Assembly (NCBI RefSeq): GCF_000364605.1
Contig: NZ_KB822581.1
Coordinates: forward strand, 1-64,000
Direction of reading: 5' to 3'
Length of the DNA: 64,000 bases
Source of the DNA: Nocardioides sp. Iso805N
Lineage (GTDB): Bacteria > Actinomycetota > Actinomycetes > Propionibacteriales > Nocardioidaceae
Part shown: positions 32,932 to 41,731 of the stretch, piece by piece
Layout of the letters: every line of letters starts with the position of its first letter
How positions within the stretch are numbered: the stretch's first letter is position 1
Notes under the pieces: model-generated
Database searches by the model: none
Seen by the model: the letters and a program-made list of their open reading frames with translations, nothing else
What the model was told of the DNA's origin: nothing
Translations under genes and position numbers: made by a program

Positions 32932-34293
32932 CTACTTCGTCAGCAGGTCCACGAGGCCGTCGAACTGCCACAGGGGGTTGGGGGTGTCCCCGTCGACGGT
33001 GTGGACCTGGAAGGAGCCGTTGACCTCCTTGGGGCCATCACCGTCGGCGACGTAGCGACCATCGGCCGTGACGTCGAGCTGGAAGGTGGCCTGGCCGACG
33101 AAGGCCGTACCGGGCGTGTGCCACGAGACGATGCAGCGCCAGTCGTTGCCGGGACCGCTGTCCTGGTCGTTCGGGCCACCCTTGTCGCACGAGGACCTGG
33201 TCCGCATCGTGACCTCGGTGACGGTGGGACGCTGCAGCTCGTCGGTCTGCAGCACGTAGAGATGGCTGAAGGTCGTCGACAGCGAGTCCTGGAGCTTGGC
33301 CCGGGTGACGCCGGAACCGTCGGCCGGCGTGGCCCCGCCGAGCACGACCGCTGTGACGACGGTCAGGCCGGCGAGCGGCACCAACCCTCCGACGATGATG
33401 CGGCGCGCCGAGCCGTCGTTCGTGAGGTCCGTGAAGTCGCGGCGCACGAAGTGGTGGTGAGCCAGCGCGGTGGCGACGACCGCCCACGCCACGCTCACCG
33501 CGAGTCCGGCCCAGATCGGCCCCATCTGGGCGGGGCTGGTGAACAGACCGCGCCAGGCGACGAAGGCGTTGCTCGGAAGCGCCATGCGTACGGCGGCGGG
33601 CAGCGGCAGCAGCGCGAGGACCTGGAGCAGCAGCGCGACGAGGGCCGGCAGGAGGAGGCCGATCGGCGAGCGACCCAGGGTGACGGAGCCGAGCAGCCCG
33701 ATCGCGGCGTACGCGAGGGTCGCCACCGCGACGCAGAGCCACGCGATGGTCACCCGGCCGGCGGCGTCGCCCACGCCGAGGGTGTGGCCGTCGAGGCCGA
33801 CCAGCGGATGGCTGCCGATGCCGAGCAGCCCACCCACGGTGGCCGAGATCGCGAGGCAGGCCACCATCGCGAGCACGACGATCAGGCTGGAGAGCGCCTT
33901 GGCGGCGAAGATGCGCCGCGTCGACCGCACAGCGACGACGAGGTGACGCCACGTACCGAGTCGGTCCTCGACCGCGAAGACGTCACCGGAGACGAGCGAC
34001 GTGAGCAGGGGCAACGCCCACGTGCCGACGAACGCGAGGATGACGAGCGGCCCGGCCCAGCCGGTGAGCGCCATCTGGCGGCCGAAGACGGTGTCCGCGG
34101 GCAGCGAGCTCTGCTGCCCCACAGCGGCGACGAAGGCGCCCGGCACGATGAGGCAGACGAGAAGCATCAGGCGGATGCGCCACTGGGCGACGAGCTTGAC
34201 CAGCTCGAATCGGAAGGTACGACGCAACGACGCCGGACGAACCGTCGCAGGCGCATCCGATCGGCTCGGGTGGACGAGGGTGACCGTGCTCAT
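32932..34293 (-). CDS. ABC transporter permease with extracytoplasmic C-terminal domain
   Basis: 453 residues. About six helices between residues 20 and 320 form an ABC-2-type exporter domain, and a further helix (about 308-330) is followed by a soluble C-terminal domain of about 115 residues with two cysteines that may pair outside the cell. The ATG overlaps the ATPase gene stop by 4 bp. Together they form an exporter of unknown substrate; the secreted phosphoesterase downstream may be linked but is not an obvious substrate. Confidence 0.8.
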   Translation of the reverse strand: MSTVTLVHPSRSDAPATVRPASLRRTFRFELVKLVAQWRIRLMLLVCLIVPGAFVAAVGQQSSLPADTVFGRQMALTGWAGPLVILAFVGTWALPLLTSLVSGDVFAVEDRLGTWRHLVVAVRSTRRIFAAKALSSLIVVLAMVACLAISATVGGLLGIGSHPLVGLDGHTLGVGDAAGRVTIAWLCVAVATLAYAAIGLLGSVTLGRSPIGLLLPALVALLLQVLALLPLPAAVRMALPSNAFVAWRGLFTSPAQMGPIWAGLAVSVAWAVVATALAHHHFVRRDFTDLTNDGSARRIIVGGLVPLAGLTVVTAVVLGGATPADGSGVTRAKLQDSLSTTFSHLYVLQTDELQRPTVTEVTMRTRSSCDKGGPNDQDSGPGNDWRCIVSWHTPGTAFVGQATFQLDVTADGRYVADGDGPKEVNGSFQVHTVDGDTPNPLWQFDGLVDLLTK

Positions 34294-35300
34294 CGCATGC
34301 GCTCCCCGGTGGCGTCGATGATGTCGGCGTCGGCGGCGTCGGCGGCGTCGGCGGCGTCGGCGGCGTCGGCGGTGTTGCCGGTGAGGGCGAGGAAGGCCGC
34401 CTCGAGCGGCGGAGTCACCGGGCTGAGCTCGCGGACGGCGAGGCCGGTGCCGACGATGCGGCTGATCAGCTCGTCCATCGCGGGCACCGAGCCACGCACG
34501 ACGAGAGCGGCGTCGGACGCCAGGGCGCCGCCGGTCATCCCTGGCCCCGACACAATGCTGATGCCGGAGGTGCGGGCCGCCACCTCGCGGGCGCGGGCGC
34601 CGTCGGAGGAGACGAGGCGGTAGTCGAGGTCGCCACTCTCGGCGGCGAGCTTGCCGAGTGGTCCGGAGAACACCACCCGGCCGGCGGAGAGCAGGGTGAC
34701 GTCGCTGCACAGGGCCGCGAGGTCGTCCATCCGATGGCTGGAGATGATGACAGCCACGCCGGCCTCGGCCAGGGACCCGATCACGCGGTGGACCTGACGT
34801 TTGCCGGCCGGATCCAGGCCGTTCGCGGGTTCGTCGAGCACGAGGAGGCGGGGGTCGCCGAGGAGCGCCGCGGCAAGGCCGAGTCGCTGGCGCATCCCGA
34901 GCGAGAAGCCGCCCACCGGATCGTCGGCGACCTCGAGGAGGCCGACCTGACCCAGCGCGTCCTCGACACTCGAGGCGGCGTACCCGCGCAGCGTCGCGAG
35001 CGATCGGAGGTTCTTGCGGGCGGTCAGTGCCGGGTAGAGACCCGGCCCGTCGACGAAGCCCGCGACGCCGTCGGGGACAGCGAGGTCACGTCCGACCGTG
35101 CGACCGAGGATCTCGAGCTCGCCGCTGTCGGGGAAGGAGAGTCCGAGGAGCATGCCGAGCAGGGTGGTCTTGCCGGCGCCGTTCGGCCCGACGAGGCCGT
35201 GGACGGAGCCGGCGTCGACATCGATGTCGACGCCGTCGAGGGCGATGACGTTACCGAAGTCTTTTCGAATGCCGCGGACCCGGACCGCGCGAGAACCCAT
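34290..35300 (-). CDS. ABC transporter ATP-binding protein
   Basis: 336-residue ATPase of the ABC-2 exporter group. Walker A Gly-Pro-Asn-Gly-Ala-Gly-Lys-Thr-Thr (38-46), signature Phe-Ser-Leu-Gly-Met-Arg-Gln-Arg, Walker B Leu-Leu-Val-Leu-Asp-Glu-Pro and the switch His in Ser-Ser-His-Arg are intact. The C-terminal extension ends in an Ala-Ala-Asp tandem tract encoded by a 9-bp repeat at 34326-34370. I took the ATG where homology begins; the open frame runs further upstream without homology. Confidence 0.93.
   Translation of the reverse strand: MGSRAVRVRGIRKDFGNVIALDGVDIDVDAGSVHGLVGPNGAGKTTLLGMLLGLSFPDSGELEILGRTVGRDLAVPDGVAGFVDGPGLYPALTARKNLRSLATLRGYAASSVEDALGQVGLLEVADDPVGGFSLGMRQRLGLAAALLGDPRLLVLDEPANGLDPAGKRQVHRVIGSLAEAGVAVIISSHRMDDLAALCSDVTLLSAGRVVFSGPLGKLAAESGDLDYRLVSSDGARAREVAARTSGISIVSGPGMTGGALASDAALVVRGSVPAMDELISRIVGTGLAVRELSPVTPPLEAAFLALTGNTADAADAADAADAADADIIDATGERMR
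34326..34370. repeat. 9-bp tandem repeat inside the ABC ATPase gene
   Basis: Five perfect copies of GGCGTCGGC (34326-34370), encoding an Ala-Ala-Asp run near the protein C-terminus. Copy-number change keeps the frame. Confidence 0.9.
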
Positions 35301-35468
35301 GTGCTGCCTCTCACCATGCCGACGCGGTGCTGGCACGGTGGCCGACACTCTGGCGAACAAGACGCTAGGGAGGGCGACCACACCTCCGGCTTTACTCAAG
35401 GGGTCGCGCAGCCGAACCGTGGGTGAACGGCTCGGTCCGGCTGACCATCCGCGTGGTTCAGTTGACAC

Positions 35469-35660
35469 ATGGCCAGACCGCTGTGGGTCGTCGTCGGAGT
35501 CGTCGTCGTGCTCCTCGGGCTGCTCTGGACCCTGCAGGGGACGGGTGTCATCGAGGGCAGCTCGATGAGTGGCACGACCACGTGGGCGGTCATCGGCCCG
35601 ATCGTGGTCCTCGTCGGCGTGGTCGTCCTGGTGGTGGGGTTCCGTGGCCGCAGGTCCTGA
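35469..35660 (+). CDS. Small two-helix membrane protein
   Basis: 63 residues: two hydrophobic helices (about 5-22 and 39-57) joined by a short polar loop, ending in Arg-Gly-Arg-Arg-Ser. I do not recognise a characterised family. Its last 17 bp overlap the molybdopterin oxidoreductase gene, which suggests co-transcription with it. Divergent from the ABC ATPase gene. Confidence 0.65.
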   Translation: MARPLWVVVGVVVVLLGLLWTLQGTGVIEGSSMSGTTTWAVIGPIVVLVGVVVLVVGFRGRRS

Positions 35661-36330
35661 GGGTGCGCCGGTCGGCCGCCGCGTGGTCCTCGGTCTCCTC
35701 GGCCTCGGCGCGGTCGGCGTGGTCACCGGCAGCAGGATCCAGGCATGGCTGAGCAGCGCGCTGGCCCCGGTACAGCTGCACGACCCGACCGGTCTCTCCG
35801 GGCTGGTGCCACTCGGTGACACGTGGCGCTACTACTCGGTCACGGGCCCGGTCGCCTCGCGCGACGCCGCGTCGTACTCCCTGGAGGTCTCCGGCCTCGT
35901 CGGGCGCCCGGCGACATACTCACTGGCTGATCTGCAGGCGTTGCCCCAGACGTCGTTCACCGACACGTTCCAGTGCGTCACGGGCTGGCGCGTACCTGAC
36001 GTCTCGTGGTCGGGCGTCCGGGTGGCCGACCTGCTGGAGGCGGCCGCGCCGGCCACCGACGCGGTGGGCGTGCGGTTCGGATCCTTCGACGGCACCTACT
36101 CCGTCAACATGACTCTCGACCAGGCCCGCCGCAGTGACGTCATCGTGGCGCTGACCATGTACGGCAAACCTGTCACCCACGCCCACGGCGGTCCCGTGCG
36201 GATCTACTCCGGCTCGATGTACGGCTACAAGAGCACGAAGTGGCTCTCCAAGATCGACGTGACGCCGAACAACCGTCCGGGCTACTGGGAGGACCGCGGC
36301 TACCCGCTGAACGGGATCATCGGTGAGTGA
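35644..36330 (+). CDS. Molybdopterin-dependent oxidoreductase, sulfite oxidase/YedY type
   Basis: 228 residues. A twin-arginine start (Gly-Arg-Arg-Val-Val-Leu-Gly, 11-17) and a hydrophobic stretch indicate export or anchoring by Tat. The catalytic domain has Cys111 in Phe-Gln-Cys-Val-Thr-Gly-Trp, the predicted molybdenum ligand, and the end motif Tyr-Gly-Tyr-Lys-Ser-Thr-Lys-Trp-Leu. Short size fits the single-domain YedY-like group. The cytochrome b gene overlaps its stop by 8 bp, giving a two-part extracytoplasmic redox pair. GTG start chosen to place the RR motif near the N-terminus. Confidence 0.88.
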   Translation: MAAGPEGAPVGRRVVLGLLGLGAVGVVTGSRIQAWLSSALAPVQLHDPTGLSGLVPLGDTWRYYSVTGPVASRDAASYSLEVSGLVGRPATYSLADLQALPQTSFTDTFQCVTGWRVPDVSWSGVRVADLLEAAAPATDAVGVRFGSFDGTYSVNMTLDQARRSDVIVALTMYGKPVTHAHGGPVRIYSGSMYGYKSTKWLSKIDVTPNNRPGYWEDRGYPLNGIIGE

Positions 36331-36955
36331 GGGCCCCAAGGTCGGGGCGGACCTCGACCGGTTCGTCCGCGCCGAGCGCGTGGTGCACCGACTGGTCGCG
36401 ATCCTGATGGGTACGTGCCTGGTCACCGCCGTGATCCTCTACAACGGCTCCATCATGCTGGCCGTCGGCCACCGCCACCTCGTCGAGACCATCCATGTCT
36501 GGAGCGGCCTAGCGTTGCCGGTCCCGATGCTGGTGGGCCTGGCGTCCGCGGCCTACCGATTCGACCTGCGACGGCTGAACCGGTTCACGTCCTCGGACTG
36601 GAGCTGGCTGCGCAGCCGGTCCCGTCGCGGCGGCACCATCCCGGTGGGCAAGTTCAACGCCGGCCAGAAGATCAACGCGTGGCTGGTCGCCGGCGCCACC
36701 GGGGTCCTGCTGGGGACCGGCGCGCTGATGTACTGGACCGGGCTCGTCCGGCTCTCCTGGCGCTCCGGCGCGACCTTCGTGCACGACTGGTCGGCACTCG
36801 CGCTCGGGCTGCTGGTGATCGGCCACACGGTCTACGCCTTCAGGGACCCGGAGGCTCGCCGGGGTATGCGCACGGGAAGGGTCTCGGCCCGCTGGGCGCG
36901 CGCCGAGCACGCTGCCTGGGCGGACGAGGTCGACAGGCCAGAGCTCGATCCCTGA
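36323..36955 (+). CDS. Membrane cytochrome b (b561/formate dehydrogenase gamma-like)
   Basis: 210 residues with four predicted helices. Histidines suited to bind haem lie in helices 1 (Val-His-Arg-Leu-Val), 2 (Thr-Ile-His-Val-Trp) and 4 (Val-His-Asp-Trp, Gly-His-Thr-Val). It probably passes electrons between quinone and the overlapping molybdopterin enzyme. The GTG start overlaps the upstream stop by 8 bp. It converges on the helicase gene with only 12 bp between stops. Confidence 0.85.
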   Translation: MSEGPKVGADLDRFVRAERVVHRLVAILMGTCLVTAVILYNGSIMLAVGHRHLVETIHVWSGLALPVPMLVGLASAAYRFDLRRLNRFTSSDWSWLRSRSRRGGTIPVGKFNAGQKINAWLVAGATGVLLGTGALMYWTGLVRLSWRSGATFVHDWSALALGLLVIGHTVYAFRDPEARRGMRTGRVSARWARAEHAAWADEVDRPELDP

Positions 36956-36967
36956 GTCGAGACCCGG

Positions 36968-38701
36968 TCAGGCGCCGTCCTCGGTCAGGGTCCTGGACGG
37001 CAACCAGTCGGCCCCGAGGAGCTGGGCGAGGTCAGCGAGTCCGGTGGTGTCGCTGCCGACCGTGTCGGAGGCTGCGGCGATCCGCTCCACCATCACCTTG
37101 CCCACCTGCTCCTCGACGGTGCCCTCGGCGTACGCGATGTGCCACGGGGAGACCTGGTGGTCGCGATGGGTGCGGCCGGTCACCTGCCGTCCGGCGATGC
37201 CCGAGAAGCGGGCCTGGTGGAAGACGCCGACCCGCGGCTCGGTGCTCGCCCGGCGGCCCTCGGCGAGGGTCTCGCCGGCGTGCAGGCTGATCGAGGCGAC
37301 GGTGGTGAAGACGCAGACCTTCGCCTGTCCGGTCTGGAACCGGAGCCGCTCGGCCTCGGGGTCGAACCGGTCGCGGCCGTAGATCGTGGCGACCTCGATG
37401 CCGGAGTCACGCAGCCGGTCGGCGATCGGGTCGGCGGCGGTCGCGACGAACTCGACCGAGCACGCCACCTGTCGCTCGGCCTGGACCTGCTGGGCGATCC
37501 AGTCGACGGTCGAGTCGACGCGGATGAGGCCGGCCTTCTGCCGGAAGCGCAGCAGCGCGGCACGGCCCTTCGCGACGTTGCGGCCGCGGCGGGCGACGTC
37601 CATCTCGCGGCAGAACTCACCCCACTCGGCCTCGTACGCCGTCCGCTCCGTCGGCGTGAGCGTCACCGGCATGCCGGAGATCGGCACCGGCCCCCACGGC
37701 GCCGCCCGGTGCAGCATCGCCGGAGGCCGCTCGTCGGCGAGCCAGCCGCGCACCAGGTTGAGGTCTGCGGCCCGCCTCGCCGGGTCGCTGGTCCACGTCG
37801 CGCCGTATCGGCCCTGCTCGACCCCGACGCCGTGGCGCTCGAGCGCGGTGGCGAACGCCGGCCCGGGCTGGGTCGCCGAGGTCCACTCCCGCATCGGCTC
37901 GCCGAGGACCTGCGCATAGGCCGGAGCCAGGTAGGGCAACTCGAGCGGCGTGTGTCCGGGCGTCGCGGTCGTCGCGATGACGAACGGTGCCACCTCGTGC
38001 GGCTTCCCGTGCCCCGAGATCCGCGCCCAGAGCTTCCACCGCTTCGTCGTCGTACGTCGCAGCGCGTGGGCCTCGTCGGCGATGATCACATCCCAGGTGT
38101 GGTCCTTGACCTTCTCGAGCCGGTCCCACGTGATCACGACCCATTCCAGACCCCCGTCGCCGAGTGCCGTGATCGTGCGACACCAGTGGCCGATCGTGAT
38201 CGCGGCGGGCCGGTCGGCGACGACGAGCACCCGTCGCGCAGCGCGCAGGTCGCCGACCGCCGTCGCTCCGAGGACTGCGGCGATCGTCTTGCCCACGCCG
38301 GGCTCGTCGGCCAGCAGGAACTGCCGCCCGCCGGCCGCGGCGCGCGCCGCGATCGCATCGGCTGCTTCGAACTGGATCCTCCGGGGTTCGAGCGCGTCGG
38401 TGGGCTCGGGGCTGGGTGTCGGGCTGCCCGGGTTGAGCGTGTTCTCGACGAACCGACCGAGCGTGTACGGACCCGGAGCGTAGGGCGCGAGGTGCGCGGG
38501 CAGGGCACGCCCGACGTACAGGTGGGTCTTGACGGCCGGGTGCCAGGTGGCGCCGTCGACCTGCGTGCCGTAGGGCACGTCGAGCACCCACAGCCGCTCG
38601 CCCGGCCCGGCGACCGGCAGCGGCCGCTGCGATGCTCGCGCCCCGCTGCGGCGCGGGGACGCGCTGCGTCGACGAGCGCTGGATCGGCTAGTACTGGGCA
38701 C
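36968..38701 (-). CDS. SNF2/DEAH-box helicase
   Basis: 577 residues. After a basic, low-complexity start (1-30) the helicase core has Walker A Asp-Glu-Pro-Gly-Val-Gly-Lys-Thr (Lys138), motif II Asp-Glu-Ala-His (209-212), Thr-Ala-Thr motif III near 245, and a C-terminal lobe ending with Gly-Arg-Thr-His-Arg-Asp-His-Gln (motif VI). It lies alone between two unrelated genes. The role is unknown; repair, plasmid/phage-derived and defence functions are all possible. GTG start. Confidence 0.85.
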   Translation of the reverse strand: MPSTSRSSARRRSASPRRSGARASQRPLPVAGPGERLWVLDVPYGTQVDGATWHPAVKTHLYVGRALPAHLAPYAPGPYTLGRFVENTLNPGSPTPSPEPTDALEPRRIQFEAADAIAARAAAGGRQFLLADEPGVGKTIAAVLGATAVGDLRAARRVLVVADRPAAITIGHWCRTITALGDGGLEWVVITWDRLEKVKDHTWDVIIADEAHALRRTTTKRWKLWARISGHGKPHEVAPFVIATTATPGHTPLELPYLAPAYAQVLGEPMREWTSATQPGPAFATALERHGVGVEQGRYGATWTSDPARRAADLNLVRGWLADERPPAMLHRAAPWGPVPISGMPVTLTPTERTAYEAEWGEFCREMDVARRGRNVAKGRAALLRFRQKAGLIRVDSTVDWIAQQVQAERQVACSVEFVATAADPIADRLRDSGIEVATIYGRDRFDPEAERLRFQTGQAKVCVFTTVASISLHAGETLAEGRRASTEPRVGVFHQARFSGIAGRQVTGRTHRDHQVSPWHIAYAEGTVEEQVGKVMVERIAAASDTVGSDTTGLADLAQLLGADWLPSRTLTEDGA

Positions 38702-38740
38702 CCCGCGGACGCTATCGCGGCCTCCCCAATTTCGGGGTTT

Positions 38741-38759
38741 CTCTCAGGTTCCTCTCAGG
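38741..38759. promoter_or_regulatory. Direct repeat of CTCTCAGG before the secreted hydrolase
   Basis: Two identical CTCTCAGG copies at 38741-38748 and 38752-38759 are 11 bp apart, one helical turn, the layout used by OmpR-type response regulators. CTCAG direct repeats are known for MprA-like envelope-stress regulators of actinobacteria. They lie 50-70 bp upstream of the hydrolase start. Confidence 0.45.
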
Positions 38760-38810
38760 GGTTGAGTGGGAGCAGGCCGATCGGCCACCTCACCACTCGG
38801 GAGAATCCAG

Positions 38811-40490
38811 ATGCGGAGATCCGTTGGACTCATCGCGGTCGCGACCTTGGTCGGGGCCGGCCTCACCACGCCAGGTGCGCAAGCGGCACCCAGCCACCCC
38901 AGCACCGACCATCGTGCTCTGACCGCGGAGCACACCGGCCCGCAGCATCCGGGCCACCGGTCGAAGGGCTACACCCCGCCGCCGATCCGCTGGGGCACGT
39001 GCTCGAGCGCCAGCCTGCAGAAGGCCGGCGCGTCGTGCGGCATGCTCACCGTCCCGCTCGACTACGCGCACCCGCACGGAACGAAGATCCGGCTCGCCGT
39101 CTCGCGAGTCCTGCACAAGACCAGCGATGCTGCCGCTCAGGGCGTCATGCTGGTCAACCCGGGTGGCCCGGGCGGCTCAGGGCTGGAGTACTCCCGGCTG
39201 GGGCCCGCCGTGCCCGAGGGTGGTGGCGACCCGTACGACTGGATCGGCTTCGACCCGCGTGGTGTCGGGGACAGCGTGCCGTCGCTGACCTGCGACGGCG
39301 ACTACAACGCGCCCGGCCGGCCGGCGTACGAGCCCGAGGCCGGGACCAAGCGGTTCTGGCTCGCCAAGACCGCGGCGTACTCCCACGACTGCAAGACCTC
39401 TGCCGCGGCGGAGATCCTCCGTCACGACCACACCACCGACTGGGTCGCCGACATGGAGAGCATCCGCAAGGCGCTCGGCGTGAAGAAGATCAACTATTAC
39501 GGCTTCTCCTACGGCACCTACCTCGGCCAGGTCTACGCGACCCTGCACCCCGACCGCGTACGCCGGTTCGTGTTCGACGGCGTGGTCGACCCGCGCGACG
39601 TCTGGTATCAGGCCAACCTCGCGCAGAACAAGCAGTTCGACCGCAACATCGACACCTACTTCGACTGGGTGGCCGACAACAACGCCGCCTACGGTCTGGG
39701 CACGAACGGCAAGGCCGTGCGGGCGCTCTACTACAAGGTGCTCGACGACCTGACGTACGACCCCGACCCGAACTTCGGGGCGGCCGACTGGGCCGACAGC
39801 TTCCAGAGTGCCGCCTACTACGTCTACAACTGGGACGACCTCGCCCACGTCCTGGTCGCCGCCGCACACGGTGATCTAGGTCCTGCGAAGGCGTGGTACG
39901 ACGACCCGACGGGCCCCGGCGCCGACAACGAGTACGCCTCCTACCTGGCCGTCTCGTGCACCGACGCACCGTGGCCGTCCTGGCGCACGCAGGAGCGGGA
40001 CGCCTACCGGATCGCGTCGTTCGCGCCGTTCCTCACGTGGGGCAACACGTGGTTCAACGCGCCCTGCAACACCTGGCCGGCCCCGGCGAGCACGCCGGTC
40101 CACGTCGACGGCAGGCGTGTGCCGCCGATCCTGCTGATCGAGGAGACCAACGACGCGGCCACCCCGTGGCCGGGCGCCATCGAGGTGCGCAAGCGCTTCC
40201 CGGGCGCCAGGCTGATCGAGGGCGTCGGAGGTACGACGCACGCCGGCTCGCTATCGGGCGTCAGCTGCACCGACGACCGGATCGCGGCGTACCTGCTCCA
40301 CGGCACGCTCGATCCCCGCAAGCCGGGCAACAACCGGTCCGACGTGCAGTGCCCGCCTGTCCCGCCGCCGGCCGCAACGCCGGCCACGGCGACGGCCGCC
40401 GGCATCGCACCCTCGGTCGGGTCCAGCCACGGTGACCGGCTCGGCTCGCTGCGCAACCTGCTCACGAGCACCGGGATCGGAGGCCTCTGA
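38811..40490 (+). CDS. Secreted alpha/beta hydrolase, tripeptidyl aminopeptidase (TAP) family
   Basis: 559 residues. A signal peptide (about 1-26, ending Ala-Gln-Ala-Ala) precedes the hydrolase. The oxyanion-loop region is Asn-Pro-Gly-Gly-Pro-Gly-Gly-Ser-Gly (116-124), and the nucleophile is Ser233 in Gly-Phe-Ser-Tyr-Gly. The C-terminal TAP-like region has Glu-Glu-Thr-Asn-Asp-Ala-Ala-Thr-Pro and a His near Gly-Gly-Thr-Thr-His. It probably cleaves peptides or esters outside the cell. ATG chosen because it starts a clean signal peptide and follows GGGAGA. Confidence 0.88.
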   Translation: MRRSVGLIAVATLVGAGLTTPGAQAAPSHPSTDHRALTAEHTGPQHPGHRSKGYTPPPIRWGTCSSASLQKAGASCGMLTVPLDYAHPHGTKIRLAVSRVLHKTSDAAAQGVMLVNPGGPGGSGLEYSRLGPAVPEGGGDPYDWIGFDPRGVGDSVPSLTCDGDYNAPGRPAYEPEAGTKRFWLAKTAAYSHDCKTSAAAEILRHDHTTDWVADMESIRKALGVKKINYYGFSYGTYLGQVYATLHPDRVRRFVFDGVVDPRDVWYQANLAQNKQFDRNIDTYFDWVADNNAAYGLGTNGKAVRALYYKVLDDLTYDPDPNFGAADWADSFQSAAYYVYNWDDLAHVLVAAAHGDLGPAKAWYDDPTGPGADNEYASYLAVSCTDAPWPSWRTQERDAYRIASFAPFLTWGNTWFNAPCNTWPAPASTPVHVDGRRVPPILLIEETNDAATPWPGAIEVRKRFPGARLIEGVGGTTHAGSLSGVSCTDDRIAAYLLHGTLDPRKPGNNRSDVQCPPVPPPAATPATATAAGIAPSVGSSHGDRLGSLRNLLTSTGIGGL

Positions 40491-40511
40491 GCGCATCACT
40501 GCGAGCACCAG

Positions 40512-40555
40512 GCGCCCTCCCACCGCTCCCGTGTCGGGTGCGGTGGGGGAGGCGC
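40512..40555 (+). terminator. Terminator after the secreted hydrolase
   Basis: GCGCCCTCCCACCGC (40512-40526) pairs with GCGGTGGGGGAGGCGC (40540-40555) with one bulge. It starts 22 bp past the stop codon and also faces the convergent DUF4193 gene, so it can serve both. Confidence 0.8.
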
Positions 40556-40573
40556 GGCGGTTTCGCCGATCGT

Positions 40574-40870
40574 TCAGGCGCAGTCGTTGCAGACGTCGGG
40601 GCCGACCGAGGCGCGTCGCGACACGTGCTGCACGAGGAAGCAGGACGTGCAGGTGAACTCGTTGGCCTGCTTCGGCGTCACCTCGATGTCGAGGGTCTCG
40701 TGCGACAGGTCTGCGCCGGGAAGCTCATACGTCTCGGCCAGCTCGGTCTCGTCCTCGTCGACCTTGCCGGAGTTCTTGTCGTGCTCACCCGCGGTCAGGC
40801 GACGAGCCTCGAGGCTCTCCTCCTTCTGCTCCTCTTCGGTCTTGCGGGATGCGTCGTAGTCAGTGGCCAT
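40574..40870 (-). CDS. DUF4193 family protein
   Basis: 98 residues, acidic, with four cysteines in Cys-Thr-Ser-Cys and Cys-Asn-Asp-Cys near the C-terminus that probably bind zinc. The N-terminus Ala-Thr-Asp-Tyr-Asp and the Ser-Cys-Phe-Leu-Val-Gln-His motif are typical of this small actinobacterial family, often near housekeeping sigma-factor or repair genes. Function is unknown. Confidence 0.9.
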   Translation of the reverse strand: MATDYDASRKTEEEQKEESLEARRLTAGEHDKNSGKVDEDETELAETYELPGADLSHETLDIEVTPKQANEFTCTSCFLVQHVSRRASVGPDVCNDCA

Positions 40871-40991
40871 GTGAAGCTTCCTCTCGGGGCGGAGCGCGAA
40901 GGTTAGCCCCGTACGGCGCTGCGGCCTTCATTTCGGCAAGCTCGAATAGCGCGGTCGCCTCGGCCTGCCACCTGCTCATGGGCCGGTGGGG

Positions 40992-41555
40992 CTAGGAGAG
41001 CGAGCCTCGGGCGTGCTTCATGATCACGGCGATGACCTCGGTCTTCGCCTCCGCATAGGCATTCATGTCTGCCCAGTCCTGGTCGACCAGGTCACGCTTG
41101 GTGCGCTCGTAGAGACCGCGGTCCTCGGGGTCTGCCCGCAGGTGGTCGCGGAAGAGCAGGTAGTCGCGAGCAGCAGGATCGCCGACTTCCACGATGTGCA
41201 CGTGGACATCGCGGGCGGGAGTGCGGACCAGGCGGTGACCGGGCTCGCGGACTCGGAGTTCGTAGCCAGCATCCAGCAGTCGATCGAGGTAGTCCTCCTC
41301 CGCCGTGGCGTCCGCGACGGTCACGAGGATGTCGATGATCGGCTTCGCGGCGAGTCCAGGCACCGAAGTCGAGCCGATGTGCTCGATCTGGGCGGCCACG
41401 ACGCCCAGCGCCGTACGGATGCGTCCTTCGTGCTCGCTGTACGCCTCGAGCCATCGCGGGTCGTGGTCGGCCAGGATGAGGTCGCGCTTCTCGATCCCAC
41501 CGACGAGTTCGACAGTTGTGACATCCGGCCGACGCGATCCACGTTCTCCCACCAC
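40992..41555 (-). CDS. GrpB family protein
   Basis: 187 residues of the GrpB (UPF0157) nucleotidyltransferase-like family. The hallmark His-Ile-Gly-Ser-Thr-Ser-Val-Pro-Gly-Leu-Ala-Ala-Lys-Pro-Ile-Ile-Asp-Ile (about 58-75) is intact. An Arg-Asp-Tyr-Leu-Leu-Phe-Arg-Asp-His-Leu motif follows. The function is unproven. GTG start; the first 25 residues are less conserved and an internal start is possible. Confidence 0.9.
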   Translation of the reverse strand: MVGERGSRRPDVTTVELVGGIEKRDLILADHDPRWLEAYSEHEGRIRTALGVVAAQIEHIGSTSVPGLAAKPIIDILVTVADATAEEDYLDRLLDAGYELRVREPGHRLVRTPARDVHVHIVEVGDPAARDYLLFRDHLRADPEDRGLYERTKRDLVDQDWADMNAYAEAKTEVIAVIMKHARGSLS

Positions 41556-41731
41556 GCCGACAAGTGTTCACCACCCGGTCGCTGACCCTGCCCCGCCTCA
41601 CCGATCGCCGTCGCACTCTGGCGGCCCTGGAAGACGGCCACGTCCAACACGCTGATCGAGCGAGCCTCGCTGCGCCGCCAGCGCGATCGGTGACCGTGGC
41701 ACATGACCGCGGACGCGGCTAACGTGCCTTC

